DNA from: an uncultured Gammaproteobacteria bacterium
GTDB taxonomy: Bacteria; Pseudomonadota; Gammaproteobacteria; Poriferisulfidales; GCA-002705445
Assembly: GCA_913050095.1 (NCBI GenBank)
Contig: CAJXAV010000008.1
Span: forward strand, 1 to 41,129
DNA: 41,129 bases
Reading direction: 5' to 3'
The notes under the pieces are model-generated. The model did no database searches and was not told the origin of the DNA. It saw only the letters and a list, made by a program, of their open reading frames with translations. This document shows positions 16,788-27,005 of this stretch, in pieces; position 1 is the first letter of the stretch, and each line of letters begins with the position of its first letter. A program made the translations under genes and the position numbers.

Positions 16788-17687
16788 ATGAAAAATAAAT
16801 TATACAATGATTATTTAGATGGCTTTCTTGATAATGCATGGGCTGAGCAGGGCTTATCAAAAAATACTTTGATATCTTATGAGAACGATATAAAAATTTT
16901 TTTAGTATTTATTAAAGAAAATAAATTGAAAATATCTGATATTCAGCAATCACATCTTAATACATTTATATCAAAAAGGCTTCAAGATGGAATATCTTCA
17001 AGAAGTATAATGAGGCTAATATCATCTTTAAAAAAATTTTTTGTTTATTTGTCTTCTCATAACCACATCAAAGTTAATCCTGCTGAGAATATCGAAAGTC
17101 CAAGAAAGGTAAAAACCTTACCTCACACGATTGACGTTGAAAGTGTTGACAAGCTTCTCGGTGCGCCAGATACAAAAACTAGATTTGGTGCAAGAGATAA
17201 AGCAATGTTAGAAATTTTATATGCATGCGGTTTAAGAGTTTCAGAGTTGGTTTCTTTAAGATTTTCTCAAGTTGTAATGGAAAGTAACTTTTTGAGAGTG
17301 ATGGGTAAAGGTAAAAAAGAGAGAATAATTCCAATTAATGATTATGCTTTATCATTTTTAAAAAATTATATAGATAATTTTAGATCTGATTTTATAAAAA
17401 ACAAAAGAACTGACTCATTATTTTTAAGCAACAGAGGTAAAGAAATGACAAGGCATTCATTTTGGCATATACTTAAAAAATATGCAGCACTAGTAGGAAT
17501 TGATGCTCATTTATCACCCCATACTTTGAGACACGCTTTTGCAACGCATATGATTAATAATGGAGCAGATTTAAGAGTTGTTCAATTATTGCTTGGACAT
17601 AGTGATCTATCAACAACACAATTATATACCCATATTGCCAAGAACGAATTAAAGGAGTTACATTGCAAAAATCATCCAAGAGCCTAA
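16788..17687 (+). CDS. xerD: Site-specific tyrosine recombinase XerD
   Basis: Acts with XerC at dif to resolve chromosome dimers. The 299 residues have an N-terminal SAM-like DNA-binding domain (FLDNAWAEQGLSKNTL, 13-28) and a catalytic domain with Arg150 (GLRVSE), Lys174 (GKGKKER), His245 and Arg248 (HTLRH), His271 (LLGHSD) and Tyr280 nucleophile. It ends in HPRA like other XerD proteins. The start aligns with known XerD N-termini. The 3' end overlaps dsbC by 25 bases; xerD-dsbC is a typical gammaproteobacterial pair. Confidence 0.96.
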   Translation: MKNKLYNDYLDGFLDNAWAEQGLSKNTLISYENDIKIFLVFIKENKLKISDIQQSHLNTFISKRLQDGISSRSIMRLISSLKKFFVYLSSHNHIKVNPAENIESPRKVKTLPHTIDVESVDKLLGAPDTKTRFGARDKAMLEILYACGLRVSELVSLRFSQVVMESNFLRVMGKGKKERIIPINDYALSFLKNYIDNFRSDFIKNKRTDSLFLSNRGKEMTRHSFWHILKKYAALVGIDAHLSPHTLRHAFATHMINNGADLRVVQLLLGHSDLSTTQLYTHIAKNELKELHCKNHPRA

Positions 17688-18403
17688 TAAAATTAATTAT
17701 TTTTTCAATTTTCTTTATTTTTTCAAATCAAATAGCTTATTCAAGTGACTCTGTTATTAAATCACTTGAAAAAAAAATGAATGAAATTTTTCCATCTGTA
17801 AAATTTGATAAGATAAAAAAAACCGAAATAAAAAATATTTATGAAATCCATTATGGTGGAGAAATAGTTTATATAACGAGTGATGGAAATTATATTTTTG
17901 AGAGTGGCAATATTCAAAAAGTAGAAAAAGAAAATAATTCTTATGTGTTCACAAATCTTACTGAAATTTCTGCTGCTGAAGGTAGAAAAAATTTACTAGA
18001 TAATATCCCAGACGAAAAAATGTTTTCATATGGAAGTAGTAAAGAAGATTATATCAATGTTGTAACTGATATAGATTGCCCATACTGTAGAAAATTCCAT
18101 AACGATATACCAATTTATATTAAAAATGGAATCAAGGTTAGATATTTAGTATTTACAATAAAAACAAGCTCAAAAAGAAAAATTATATCTGCGTGGTGCT
18201 CTAATGATAAAAATGAAGCATTTACAAAGCTAAAAAATGAAGAGAACATCCCAAGTAAAACGTGTGATAATCCTATAGAAAAGCACCAGGAGCTAATAAG
18301 TAGTATTGGCGTGGGTTCAACTCCATCAATATATCTTCCAAATGGAAGGTTAATTCAGGGTTATATGAGTCCAGACGAGGTTATTCAAAAAATAAGGAAT
18401 TAG
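17663..18403 (+). CDS. dsbC: Thiol:disulfide interchange protein DsbC (periplasmic)
   Basis: A periplasmic disulfide isomerase/chaperone kept reduced by DsbD. The 246 residues comprise a signal peptide (about 1-27), an N-terminal dimerisation domain and a thioredoxin domain with CPYC at 139-142 and cis-proline Thr220-Pro221. A second cysteine pair (Cys179, Cys201) fits the structural disulfide of DsbC. The TTG start at 17663 is supported by AAAGGAG five bases upstream, inside the end of xerD. The 3' end overlaps the convergent helicase gene by 23 bases. Confidence 0.95.
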   Translation: MQKSSKSLIKLIIFSIFFIFSNQIAYSSDSVIKSLEKKMNEIFPSVKFDKIKKTEIKNIYEIHYGGEIVYITSDGNYIFESGNIQKVEKENNSYVFTNLTEISAAEGRKNLLDNIPDEKMFSYGSSKEDYINVVTDIDCPYCRKFHNDIPIYIKNGIKVRYLVFTIKTSSKRKIISAWCSNDKNEAFTKLKNEENIPSKTCDNPIEKHQELISSIGVGSTPSIYLPNGRLIQGYMSPDEVIQKIRN

Positions 18404-20804
18404 TAAACCAGCTATTTTTTTCTTTAAATCCATTTACGATTAAAATCTCCATCGCTCTAGTGCAAGCTACATATAAAAGATTTTCTTCTTCTTGATAGCG
18501 TTTACTAACATTTTTATAAAATATTTTTTCTATTAAAGGATTATTTTTAAAAATATTTGGGTTATAAATCAAGTCTTCACATCCTAAATCATCATTGAAA
18601 ATCGGAAAAATGATATCTTTGTTATTTGTAGTTTTTCTATAAGTTTGCGCGAGAATTACCACTTTTGATTCAAGTCCTTTAGCAGAATGTATAGTTTGTA
18701 TTTTTACACAATCTGAATCTATACTTTCGATTTCTTGTTTTATGTCTTTAATTTTTTCTATATGACATAAAAACTGGAAAGGGGTTAAAAATCTTCCATG
18801 ATTCATTTTTAAAGCCATATTGACAAAATTTAAAAAATTATTATTTATCTCTATATTTTTAATTTTATTATCGCCAGCATATAATTTGGTAATATCTAGA
18901 TCACTATATATTTTATCAATTAGATCATGCATTGGAATTAGCCCAACTAGACTTTTCCAATTGTTATATAAATTATTGTATTTACTTTTTTCAATAAAAT
19001 TCTTAATATCGTTAATATTGTTGATATTTATTTTATTTACTTCATTGACGGGAAAATTGAATATTGGAGAAATTAGTACCGAATATAAATCTCCAGTTGT
19101 TTCCTCATGATCTAAAATTAAATGTCTTAACAATAAGTAAATATCATTTATTTCTTTATTATCAAGTAATGTTTTTTGTAAGTTTGTAGAAGTAGGAATA
19201 GAATTTGAAATTAATATGTCTTCCATGTCCTTAATATGTGTTCTACCTCTTACTAAAATCATTATATCGTGATATTTTATTCCTTTGTCTTCCACTAAAC
19301 TTTTTATTTGACTAGCAATAAAATTTGTCTCTTTTAAAATCATGTCCTTAATATTTAATTTTTCGCTATCATTTCCAATATAATTTATACTAACCTCATT
19401 ATCATTTTTTAGCTTGGTGTTAAAATTTTTTACATTAGGAAAAACTATATTTACAAAATCGACAATATTCTCTGAAGACCTTCTTGATTGGTTGAGATAT
19501 AAATCTATAGCACCAAATCTGTCATTGTTATACTTTTTTGCAATATGAAACAGTTTTGGTTCAGATCCACGAAATCCATAAATAGATTGTTTTTCGTCAC
19601 CAACAATTGTTACACTCGAGTTTTCACCAAGACTGTGAACAGCATTAAGAATAATTTTAATTATTTTCCATTGTATATAATTAGTATCTTGAAATTCATC
19701 AATAAGTAAGTGGTTAATAGAATTTGCAATTTTATAAAAAATCCAACTTTCATCTTCATGCTTTGCTAAATTATTGAAGCATAATGAGGTTTTGTCAGAA
19801 AAATCATAAAGATTATTCCTTTCTAAGGAATTTTGATATTCAGTAAAGAAAGTATTGGATAATTCTTTCCAAGCATCTTGTATCAGGAAGAAATTTTTTT
19901 CTTCAAATTTATAAATTTCTTGAAGAAATAACTCTATATCAATATTATTTTTTTTTAATATTTTCTCAATGTTTTTCTTTATCGTTCTATTTTTAGTAAA
20001 AAAAATACTGCATATTTTTTCAATAACTTGCTCATCATTTTTATTCAAGAAAATATATTCTAAGTCTAACTCCGGAAAAATATTTTGAAAATTATTTTCA
20101 ATAAATAAACTATGAATATTATTAATAAAATTTTTTTTATAATCTAAAAATTTTTTATTTTTATCGAAAAATTTTTTATTTATAAAATTTTTTTTATTAG
20201 AAATTTCTAAGTAATAATTTTTTTTTTCAACTATGCCAATGACTGATTTTTTAATACTGTCGAAACTCCCCACATGATTAATTAAAAATCTTAGATTTTC
20301 TTGGAAATTTTTATTTTTTTCTATATATTTATTAGTAAATATTTTATTTTCAACCTCTTGAGAAAATAATTTGCTATTTAACTTGTCGTTAATTTCAAAA
20401 TTATTAAAAATATCATTTTCTAAATATAATTGAGATAAAATTTCTGTAAAAAATGAATCAAATGTGCAAATTCTTATATCTTTATTGTCTAATTGAAGTT
20501 TAGTAAATAATTTTTTTGCACTTTTTAAGTAGTTATTTATATCTTTATTTATTCCAATTTCCTTAAGTTCCTTTATTAAATTTTCCTCGTCTTTATATGC
20601 CCAGTTAGATATTTTTTCATTTAATCTGTCTCTCATTTCTGCTGATGCTTTTTTTGTGAATGTAATCGCTGTAATTTTTTCTGGACTTTCACCTTCTAAT
20701 AAAAGCCTTAGAATTTTTGATATTATTATCCATGTTTTGCCAGTCCCAGCATCAGCTGTAACGTTTATACTTTGTCCTGGTTTTAAATATTTATTTATAT
20801 TCAT
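18381..20804 (-). CDS. AddA/UvrD-like superfamily I DNA helicase without a nuclease domain
   Basis: An SF1A helicase of 807 residues. Walker A is ADAGTGKT (17-24), and motif Ia is AITFTKKASAEMRDRL. Walker B reads LLIDEFQDTN, motif III VGDEKQSIYGFRG, motif IV QSRRS, motif V IQTIHSAKGLE and motif VI YVACTRAMEI. The arrangement resembles AddA (RecB-like) more than UvrD, but AddA is usually over 1,100 residues with a C-terminal PD-(D/E)XK nuclease. Here the protein stops about 20 residues after motif VI. No addB or recB/C partner is visible. A role in break repair is likely but the partner is unknown. Confidence 0.85.
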   Translation of the reverse strand: MNINKYLKPGQSINVTADAGTGKTWIIISKILRLLLEGESPEKITAITFTKKASAEMRDRLNEKISNWAYKDEENLIKELKEIGINKDINNYLKSAKKLFTKLQLDNKDIRICTFDSFFTEILSQLYLENDIFNNFEINDKLNSKLFSQEVENKIFTNKYIEKNKNFQENLRFLINHVGSFDSIKKSVIGIVEKKNYYLEISNKKNFINKKFFDKNKKFLDYKKNFINNIHSLFIENNFQNIFPELDLEYIFLNKNDEQVIEKICSIFFTKNRTIKKNIEKILKKNNIDIELFLQEIYKFEEKNFFLIQDAWKELSNTFFTEYQNSLERNNLYDFSDKTSLCFNNLAKHEDESWIFYKIANSINHLLIDEFQDTNYIQWKIIKIILNAVHSLGENSSVTIVGDEKQSIYGFRGSEPKLFHIAKKYNNDRFGAIDLYLNQSRRSSENIVDFVNIVFPNVKNFNTKLKNDNEVSINYIGNDSEKLNIKDMILKETNFIASQIKSLVEDKGIKYHDIMILVRGRTHIKDMEDILISNSIPTSTNLQKTLLDNKEINDIYLLLRHLILDHEETTGDLYSVLISPIFNFPVNEVNKININNINDIKNFIEKSKYNNLYNNWKSLVGLIPMHDLIDKIYSDLDITKLYAGDNKIKNIEINNNFLNFVNMALKMNHGRFLTPFQFLCHIEKIKDIKQEIESIDSDCVKIQTIHSAKGLESKVVILAQTYRKTTNNKDIIFPIFNDDLGCEDLIYNPNIFKNNPLIEKIFYKNVSKRYQEEENLLYVACTRAMEILIVNGFKEKNSWFTNSLFFE

Positions 20805-20860
20805 ATATTTTTATAATAATATATTAAAGAATATTAACTGTTTATTAATTTTTTATTTTT

Positions 20861-21742
20861 ATGCTTAGAATAGCACTTTTTCTTGGGACAAATATTGCAA
20901 TACTATTTATATTAAGTATTTCAATGTCTGTGTTTGGTATTGAAGGAGTCTTGGATGAGCAAGGCGTAGATCTTAACATAAATTCTCTCCTTTTTATTTC
21001 AGCCATTATTGGTTTTAGTGGTTCTTTTATATCGCTTTTATTATCTAAATGGTTAGCAAAGAAAAGTATGGGCGTCATTATAATCAGCACCCCATCTAAT
21101 GAAACAGAAAAGTGGTTACTTCTTACCTTAAAAGAAATTTCTTTAAAAGTAGGCATAAAAACTCCGGAATTTGGATTATTCAAATCTCAACAATTGAATG
21201 CATTTGCAACTGGATTTTCAAAAAATAATTCATTAGTTGCATTAAGCTCTGGGCTTGTAAATCATATGAATAGAGATGAAATAGAGGCAGTAATCGCTCA
21301 TGAAATTTCACATATTTCAAATGGAGATATGGTTACAATGACTTTGATACAAGGAATAATAAATACTTTTGTTATTTTCTTTTCAAGAGTTATAGGACAT
21401 ATTGTCGATAGAGTTGTTTTTAAAGTTCAAAGAGGGCATGGCCCAGCATATTATATTACAAGTATTATTACACAAATCATTCTTTCTATTTTAGCAAGTA
21501 TGATTGTTATGTGGTTCTCAAGAAAAAGAGAGTATGAAGCTGATTCTTCAGCTGCAAATTTAGTTGGCCCAAGTAAAATGATATCAGCCTTAAAAACTTT
21601 ATCTCTTAAATCAACTAGCGAACTCCCAGATCAAATGGCGGCATTTGGAATATCTGGAAAAGATAAAAATACATTCAAGAGTTTATTTAGCAGCCATCCT
21701 CCTATAGAATCTAGAATCGAATCATTATTAAAAAATAGCTAA
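20861..21742 (+). CDS. htpX: Membrane zinc metalloprotease HtpX
   Basis: An M48 protease of the inner membrane that helps degrade damaged membrane proteins together with FtsH. The 293 residues have two N-terminal helices (about 3-25 and 42-62), the zinc site HEISH (147-151) with a third ligand in REYEAD (about Glu224), and two further helices (about 160-182 and 200-220). A TATAAT at 20812-20817 lies 43 bases upstream and could be its promoter. The gene is divergent from the helicase and followed by efp six bases later. Confidence 0.95.
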   Translation: MLRIALFLGTNIAILFILSISMSVFGIEGVLDEQGVDLNINSLLFISAIIGFSGSFISLLLSKWLAKKSMGVIIISTPSNETEKWLLLTLKEISLKVGIKTPEFGLFKSQQLNAFATGFSKNNSLVALSSGLVNHMNRDEIEAVIAHEISHISNGDMVTMTLIQGIINTFVIFFSRVIGHIVDRVVFKVQRGHGPAYYITSIITQIILSILASMIVMWFSRKREYEADSSAANLVGPSKMISALKTLSLKSTSELPDQMAAFGISGKDKNTFKSLFSSHPPIESRIESLLKNS

Positions 21743-21748
21743 ATCCTT

Positions 21749-22318
21749 ATGGCAAGTTACAATACAAGCAACATAAAAAACGGTTTAAAAGTCTTAATTA
21801 ACAATGATCCTTATGAAATTATTGATAATTCTTTCCATAAACCAGGTAAAGGACAAGCTTTTAGTAAAATAAAATTAAAAAATCTGATTAATGGCAGGGT
21901 AAATGAAAAAACCTTAAAAATCGGAGATAGTCTTAATTCTGCAGATATTCACACATCAAACATGCAATATTTATATAGTGATGATCAGAATTATTTTTTT
22001 ATGGACCTAGAAAACTTTGAACAAATCTCAATTAACAAAGAAGTTTTAGCAGAAAATAGGAATTGGCTTAAAGGAGAAGAAGAATGTGTAATTACTTTCT
22101 TTAACAATAATCCTATTGGTGTTGAACTACCAATATTTGTGGAACTTAAAATTAAGCATACAGAGCCTGGACTTAAAGGAGATACAACATCAAAAGCTAC
22201 TAAACCTGCAATCTTAGAAACCGACGTTGAAATCCAAGTTCCTTTGTTTATCAATCAAAATGATTTAATTAAAATAGATACAAGATCTAAAGAATATGTT
22301 TCTAGAGTAAAAATATAA
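21749..22318 (+). CDS. efp: Translation elongation factor P
   Basis: Relieves ribosome stalling at polyproline. The 189 residues form the usual three beta-barrel domains. The modified lysine is Lys34 in HKPGKGQAF (30-38), the context lysylated by EpmA/EpmB in gammaproteobacteria; epmAB are not in the window. Domain III ends normally with TRSKEYVSRVK. It starts six bases after htpX and its stop is one base away from the convergent psd stop. Confidence 0.97.
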   Translation: MASYNTSNIKNGLKVLINNDPYEIIDNSFHKPGKGQAFSKIKLKNLINGRVNEKTLKIGDSLNSADIHTSNMQYLYSDDQNYFFMDLENFEQISINKEVLAENRNWLKGEEECVITFFNNNPIGVELPIFVELKIKHTEPGLKGDTTSKATKPAILETDVEIQVPLFINQNDLIKIDTRSKEYVSRVKI

Positions 22319-22319
22319 C

Positions 22320-23180
22320 TTACTTTAAAACTTCATCTCTAATTAATATTTTTTTGTCAGTAACTATATTATCCGACCAAATACTTTCGTTTTTACTTAT
22401 CAATATAATAACTGTTGATCCCAAATTAAACATGCCAATTTCTTGGCCTTTTTTATAATAATTTTTATCAGCATCTTTTTTAAATGCTATAACGCTATCC
22501 CTATGTTTTGATGGGGCTATAATTCCATAATCACTTAGCGAAATACAACCTACATTTACAGCACCAATCATTATCATCGATATTTTGAAATTATCATTAT
22601 CAAAAGACATAACCACTCTTTCATTTTTCGCATATAAATTTCTAATTCCTTTAGTAGCGTATGGCGCTACACTGTAAAGAGTCCCTGGGACGTGTGTGAT
22701 TTTTGTAAGAAAACCGTCACATGGCATATAAATTCTATGACAATCTTTAGGCTCAAGGTAAATATTAATAAATTTTCCATTATCAAAATCATTGGTATTT
22801 TCGTGAATTAATTCGCTCACAGAATATTTATGGTCTTTTGCATGTATAAAAGTATTTTTATTGATCTGACCATGACTTGCTATCGTCCCATCACAAGGAG
22901 AGATAATAAAATCTAAATTTCCTAATTCTCTTCTAAAAGATAAATCCAACTCCCTTGTAAAAAAATCATTTAATGATTTATAGTCATTTATCTTTTTTAA
23001 CTTATATTCTTCTAAAGTAATATTAAAAAGTGAGATATATATCCTTATTAAAATATTTTTTATAGCCGGTTCTTCAATTCTTGATATTTTATAGGTCATA
23101 TTGGATATCAGATGAAGCGGGGCTATATAGAAAATAGTTATTTTAAATTGATTAATAAGTTTTTTTAAGTTTTCTTTCAT
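22320..23180 (-). CDS. psd: Phosphatidylserine decarboxylase
   Basis: Makes phosphatidylethanolamine from phosphatidylserine at the inner membrane. The 286-residue proenzyme contains the self-cleavage motif LGST at 253-256, with Ser255 becoming the pyruvoyl group. Asp97 (SPCDGT) and His148 (KDCHRIYMPCDG) complete the catalytic set. Length and LGST class match the E. coli type. It is transcribed away from aroC; the 39-base gap must hold both upstream regions. Confidence 0.96.
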   Translation of the reverse strand: MKENLKKLINQFKITIFYIAPLHLISNMTYKISRIEEPAIKNILIRIYISLFNITLEEYKLKKINDYKSLNDFFTRELDLSFRRELGNLDFIISPCDGTIASHGQINKNTFIHAKDHKYSVSELIHENTNDFDNGKFINIYLEPKDCHRIYMPCDGFLTKITHVPGTLYSVAPYATKGIRNLYAKNERVVMSFDNDNFKISMIMIGAVNVGCISLSDYGIIAPSKHRDSVIAFKKDADKNYYKKGQEIGMFNLGSTVIILISKNESIWSDNIVTDKKILIRDEVLK

Positions 23181-23208
23181 TTTATTTTTTATAACCTATA
23201 AATTTTGG

Positions 23209-23214
23209 TATAAT
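23209..23214 (+). promoter_or_regulatory. -10 box of aroC (possible leaderless transcript)
   Basis: A perfect TATAAT ends only 5 bases before the aroC ATG at 23220, so transcription would begin at or next to the A of the start codon. No Shine-Dalgarno is present in the short psd-aroC gap. The -35 region (near 23186-23191) is only T-rich. Confidence 0.4.
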
Positions 23215-23219
23215 AAGAT

Positions 23220-24281
23220 ATGCCAGGAAATAGTCACGGACAATTATTCAAAGTAACCACTTATGGCGAAAGTCATGGTGAAGCTATTGGTTGTATAATA
23301 GATGGTTGCCCACCAAATCTCAAGATTGATATTAAAGATATTCAAAAAGATCTAGATAGAAGAAAACCTGGAAAAACAAGACATACCTCTCAAAGAAGAG
23401 AGTCAGATACAGTAAAAATTTTATCAGGAGTTTTTGATGGAAAAACTACCGGCACACCTATAAGTTTGATTATTTATAATGAAGATGCGCGAAGCAAAGA
23501 TTATTCCGATATAAAAGATTTATATAGGCCTGGCCATGCAGATATTACATATGATAAAAAATATGGTAACAGAGACTATAAAGGCGGTGGAAGATCATCA
23601 GCTAGAGAAACGGCAACAAGAGTAGCAGCAGGTGCGATAGCTAAGTTGTATTTAAAAGAGAAATATAATGTCGAAATTCAGGGATTTGTGTCTCAGCTTG
23701 GGCCAATACAAGCTGAAAGTATTAATTATAAAGATATAGAAAATAATCCATTCTTTTTTCCTGATAAGGGCAAAGTTAAAGATCTTGAAGATTATATGGA
23801 TGCATTAAGAAAAGAAGGAAATTCTATTGGCGCAAGAATAAATGTAATAGCAAAAAATGTGCCTGCAGGATTAGGTGAGCCAGTTTTTGACAGAATAGAT
23901 GCAGATATTGCAAAAGCAATGATGAGTATAAATGCTGTTAAGGCAGTCGAAATTGGAGCTGGTTTTTTATCTGTTACTCAAAAAGGAACAGAGCATAGAG
24001 ATGAAATTGATTCTAAGAATGGCTTCTTAAGTAATAATGCTGGCGGAACGTTAGGCGGTATTACTTCTGGTCAAAATATAGAGACTAGTATTGCAATTAA
24101 ACCAACTTCAAGTATTAGAATTCCAGGAAAGACAATCAATAATGAAGGAAAAGATTCTACAGTTATAACAAAAGGTAGACACGATCCATGTGTTGGAATA
24201 AGAGCAGTACCAATAGCTGAAGCAATGCTTGCTTTAGTTTTAGTAGATCACGCTTTGAGACATAAAGCTCAAAATTTATAA
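23220..24281 (+). CDS. aroC: Chorismate synthase
   Basis: Converts EPSP to chorismate using reduced FMN, feeding the trp genes further right. The 353-residue length is normal. The protein begins [20 protein letters not shown], with the conserved GESHG at 16-20, then [16 protein letters not shown]-type phosphate-binding and YRPGHAD motifs. [19 protein letters not shown] is present and the end is typical ([17 protein letters not shown]). The ATG aligns with family N-termini, although there is no ribosome-binding site. Confidence 0.97.
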   Translation: MPGNSHGQLFKVTTYGESHGEAIGCIIDGCPPNLKIDIKDIQKDLDRRKPGKTRHTSQRRESDTVKILSGVFDGKTTGTPISLIIYNEDARSKDYSDIKDLYRPGHADITYDKKYGNRDYKGGGRSSARETATRVAAGAIAKLYLKEKYNVEIQGFVSQLGPIQAESINYKDIENNPFFFPDKGKVKDLEDYMDALRKEGNSIGARINVIAKNVPAGLGEPVFDRIDADIAKAMMSINAVKAVEIGAGFLSVTQKGTEHRDEIDSKNGFLSNNAGGTLGGITSGQNIETSIAIKPTSSIRIPGKTINNEGKDSTVITKGRHDPCVGIRAVPIAEAMLALVLVDHALRHKAQNL

Positions 24282-24351
24282 TTTAAAATAGTTCAATATT
24301 TTTCAAAAATAATCAAACTTTATGTTTAGAAAATATACAAACTTATATATA

Positions 24352-24357
24352 TATAAT
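24352..24357 (+). promoter_or_regulatory. Candidate -10 box for the transporter-leu-trp-purF gene run
   Basis: A perfect TATAAT in the 107-base gap between aroC and the transporter gene, which is one of the longest gaps in the plus-strand run. Transcription from about 24364 would leave a 25-base leader with AAGGA before the TTG start. No convincing -35 is seen, and the surrounding TATATA runs make chance occurrence likely. Confidence 0.3.
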
Positions 24358-24388
24358 TTATCAAATAATTTTTTTAAGGATTCATCAA

Positions 24389-25585
24389 TTGAAAAAAAAT
24401 AAAATTTACAAAGGGAATATTCTGGATTCTCCTATAATGTTTAATAAAGTTTATATAAAACTATCATCTTTTTATTTTTTTTATTTCGCTTCTTTAGGAG
24501 CATTTTTACCATTTTGGCCATTATATTTAAATTATAAAAATTTTAATCCGTATGAAATCGGAATAATTACTGGAACTATGATTGGAACAAAAATAATTGC
24601 TCCAAACTTATGGGGATGGATAGCAGATAAAACAGGATTAAGACATAGGGTAATCCAGTTCGGAGCATTTAGTTGTTTTTTAATATTTAGCTTTGCATCA
24701 TCTATTGAAAACTTTATTGGTATGGTTTCTCTTATTTTTTTCTTTAGTTTTTTCTGGAATGCTTCGTTACCTCAATTCGAAGCGGTTACAATGACTTCGT
24801 TAGGCTCGTCATATAATAAATATAGTCAAATAAGATTATGGGGTTCATTGGGCTTTATATTGTCAGTTTTTTTATTGTCTGCTTTAACAAATTATTTTGG
24901 TATAAAAATAGTACCTTTATTTATTTTATTTTTCTTATTTCTGACCTTCGTAACTACATTGTATATTAGCAATACTAAAATTGATCAAAAGAAAAATAAA
25001 AATTCTTTAATGAGTATTGTGTTTAAACCAGTTGTTATTGGTATTCTATTGTCATGTTTTTTGATGCAATTGAGCCATGGTCCATTTTATGCTTTCTTTG
25101 CAATATATTTATCTGAAAGTAACTACAGCACAAATCTAATAGGATTTATTTGGACGCTTGGAGTAATTGCTGAAATTCTAATTTTTATGAAAATTTCCTC
25201 ATGGATTCCGAAATATGGTCTACAAAATTTATTTGTTGTTAGTTTTTTATTTGCGTCATTAAGATGGCTATTGATTTCATTTTTCCCGGAAAGCATTGGA
25301 ATTGTAATACTTGCAACTCTATTTCATGCAATTACGTATGGAATGTACCATGCTGTATCTATTTCCTTAATACATGAATATTTTACTGGTGAATTACAAG
25401 GTAGAGGACAAGCATTATATTCTAGTATAAGTTTTGGATTAGGAGGTTCTATCGGAAGCTTTTATAGTGGATATCTTTGGGAATCAGCTGGTGGGTCTAC
25501 AGTATATCTATATGCCTCATTATTTGCTTTTTTTGGTTTTATTGTGTCCTTTATCTTAGTAAAATCAAATCATAGGAATATTTAA
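24389..25585 (+). CDS. MFS transporter (HcaT/nucleoside-symporter-like)
   Basis: A 398-residue major-facilitator protein with about 12 membrane helices. The first helix has [20 protein letters not shown], the loop after helix 2 is [13 protein letters not shown], and [13 protein letters not shown] in the middle is typical of the MFS_1-like group that includes E. coli HcaT. The substrate is unknown. The TTG start at 24389 is supported by AAGGA eight bases upstream. It lies between aroC and leuC, which may only reflect shared transcription. Confidence 0.87.
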   Translation: MKKNKIYKGNILDSPIMFNKVYIKLSSFYFFYFASLGAFLPFWPLYLNYKNFNPYEIGIITGTMIGTKIIAPNLWGWIADKTGLRHRVIQFGAFSCFLIFSFASSIENFIGMVSLIFFFSFFWNASLPQFEAVTMTSLGSSYNKYSQIRLWGSLGFILSVFLLSALTNYFGIKIVPLFILFFLFLTFVTTLYISNTKIDQKKNKNSLMSIVFKPVVIGILLSCFLMQLSHGPFYAFFAIYLSESNYSTNLIGFIWTLGVIAEILIFMKISSWIPKYGLQNLFVVSFLFASLRWLLISFFPESIGIVILATLFHAITYGMYHAVSISLIHEYFTGELQGRGQALYSSISFGLGGSIGSFYSGYLWESAGGSTVYLYASLFAFFGFIVSFILVKSNHRNI

Positions 25586-25599
25586 ATTATTTTAAAATT

Positions 25600-27000
25600 A
25601 TGAAAAAAACATTATATGACAAATTATGGGACGAGCATCATATACATACATATGAGAATGGTTATAGCCTTATATATATTGATAAACATTTAATTCATGA
25701 AGTAACCTCTCCACAAGCTTTCGAAGGCTTAAAGCATGCTGGGAGAGATATATGGAATAAAAATAGTATTATGGCTGTGCCTGACCATAATGTTCCAACC
25801 ATTCAAAGAGATGATGGAATTAAAGATCCAATTTCAAAATTACAAGTAGATGCATTAAATAAAAATTGTAAAAATAATGACTTATTAAAATTTGACCTTG
25901 ATGATGTAAGACAAGGTATTGTCCATGTTGTTGGGCCAGAACAAGGAATACTTTTGCCAGGAATGACGGTTGTGTGTGGAGACTCTCACACATCCACACA
26001 TGGCGCATTGGCTGCGCTAGCATTTGGTATTGGAACATCAGAAGTTGAACATGTGCTTGCAACTCAATGCTTATTACAAAAAAAATCTTTAAATATGAAT
26101 ATAAAAGTTGATGGCGAAATGTCTAAATACTTCTATTCTAAAGATTTAGCGCTAGTAATAATTAGTCAAATTGGTACAGCTGGAGGTACTGGTTATGCTA
26201 TTGAATATACAGGTAGCGCAATTAAAAATTTATCTATGGAATCAAGAATGACTCTTTGTAATATGACTATTGAAGCTGGTGCGACAACCGGTCTTGTTGC
26301 AGTTGATGATACAACTATTGAATATGTTCAAAATAGACCATACGCGCCAAAAGAACAAAATCTTGCAGAAGCAAAAAAGTTTTGGAAAAATTTAATTTCA
26401 GATCATGGCGTACATTATGATAAGACAATAAATATAGATATTAGTAAATCAAGTCCAATGATTACTTGGGGAACTTCTCCAGAGATGGCAGTAAACGTCG
26501 ATGGCAAACTACCAGATCTAGAAGATGAAAAATTTTCAGACAAAAGACAAGATTTAATTAATGCATTCAATTATATGGGTTTAAAAGAAAAGCAAAATGT
26601 TAACTCAATCGAGCTTGATAAAATATTTATTGGTTCCTGCACAAACTCTAGAATTGAGGACTTAAGAATCGTAGCAGATATTGTTAAAAATAAAAAAATT
26701 GCAAAAAATATCAAAAGCGCAATTATTGTTCCTGGCTCTGGTTTAGTCAAGGAAGAAGCAGAAAAAGAAGGTTTAGATAAAATCTTCATGAAGTCTGGAT
26801 TTGAATGGAGAAGTCCTGGATGCTCTATGTGTTTAGGAATGAATGATGATAAATTGAGTGAATACGAAAGATGTGCATCAACTTCTAATAGAAATTTTGA
26901 AGGAAGACAAGGTCGACTAGGAAGGACACATTTGGTAAGTCCTGCGACTGCAGCAGCAGCAGCTATACATGGGCATTTTGTAGATGTTAGAGATATATAA
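25600..27000 (+). CDS. leuC: 3-isopropylmalate dehydratase large subunit
   Basis: With LeuD isomerises 2- to 3-isopropylmalate in leucine synthesis. The 466-residue length matches the bacterial enzyme. The [4Fe-4S] ligands are Cys347 (GSCTNSR), Cys408 and Cys411 (PGCSMC). [22 protein letters not shown] (128-149 region) is the aconitase-family signature. It starts 14 bases after the transporter gene; no Shine-Dalgarno is visible. leuA is absent from the window. Confidence 0.97.
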   Translation: MKKTLYDKLWDEHHIHTYENGYSLIYIDKHLIHEVTSPQAFEGLKHAGRDIWNKNSIMAVPDHNVPTIQRDDGIKDPISKLQVDALNKNCKNNDLLKFDLDDVRQGIVHVVGPEQGILLPGMTVVCGDSHTSTHGALAALAFGIGTSEVEHVLATQCLLQKKSLNMNIKVDGEMSKYFYSKDLALVIISQIGTAGGTGYAIEYTGSAIKNLSMESRMTLCNMTIEAGATTGLVAVDDTTIEYVQNRPYAPKEQNLAEAKKFWKNLISDHGVHYDKTINIDISKSSPMITWGTSPEMAVNVDGKLPDLEDEKFSDKRQDLINAFNYMGLKEKQNVNSIELDKIFIGSCTNSRIEDLRIVADIVKNKKIAKNIKSAIIVPGSGLVKEEAEKEGLDKIFMKSGFEWRSPGCSMCLGMNDDKLSEYERCASTSNRNFEGRQGRLGRTHLVSPATAAAAAIHGHFVDVRDI

Positions 27001-27005
27001 AAAAT

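Noticed and set aside
24341-24357. TATATATATA run before the MFS gene as a repeat or origin element
   Set aside because: It is a short alternating AT stretch in a generally AT-rich gap; no DnaA boxes or iterons accompany it.
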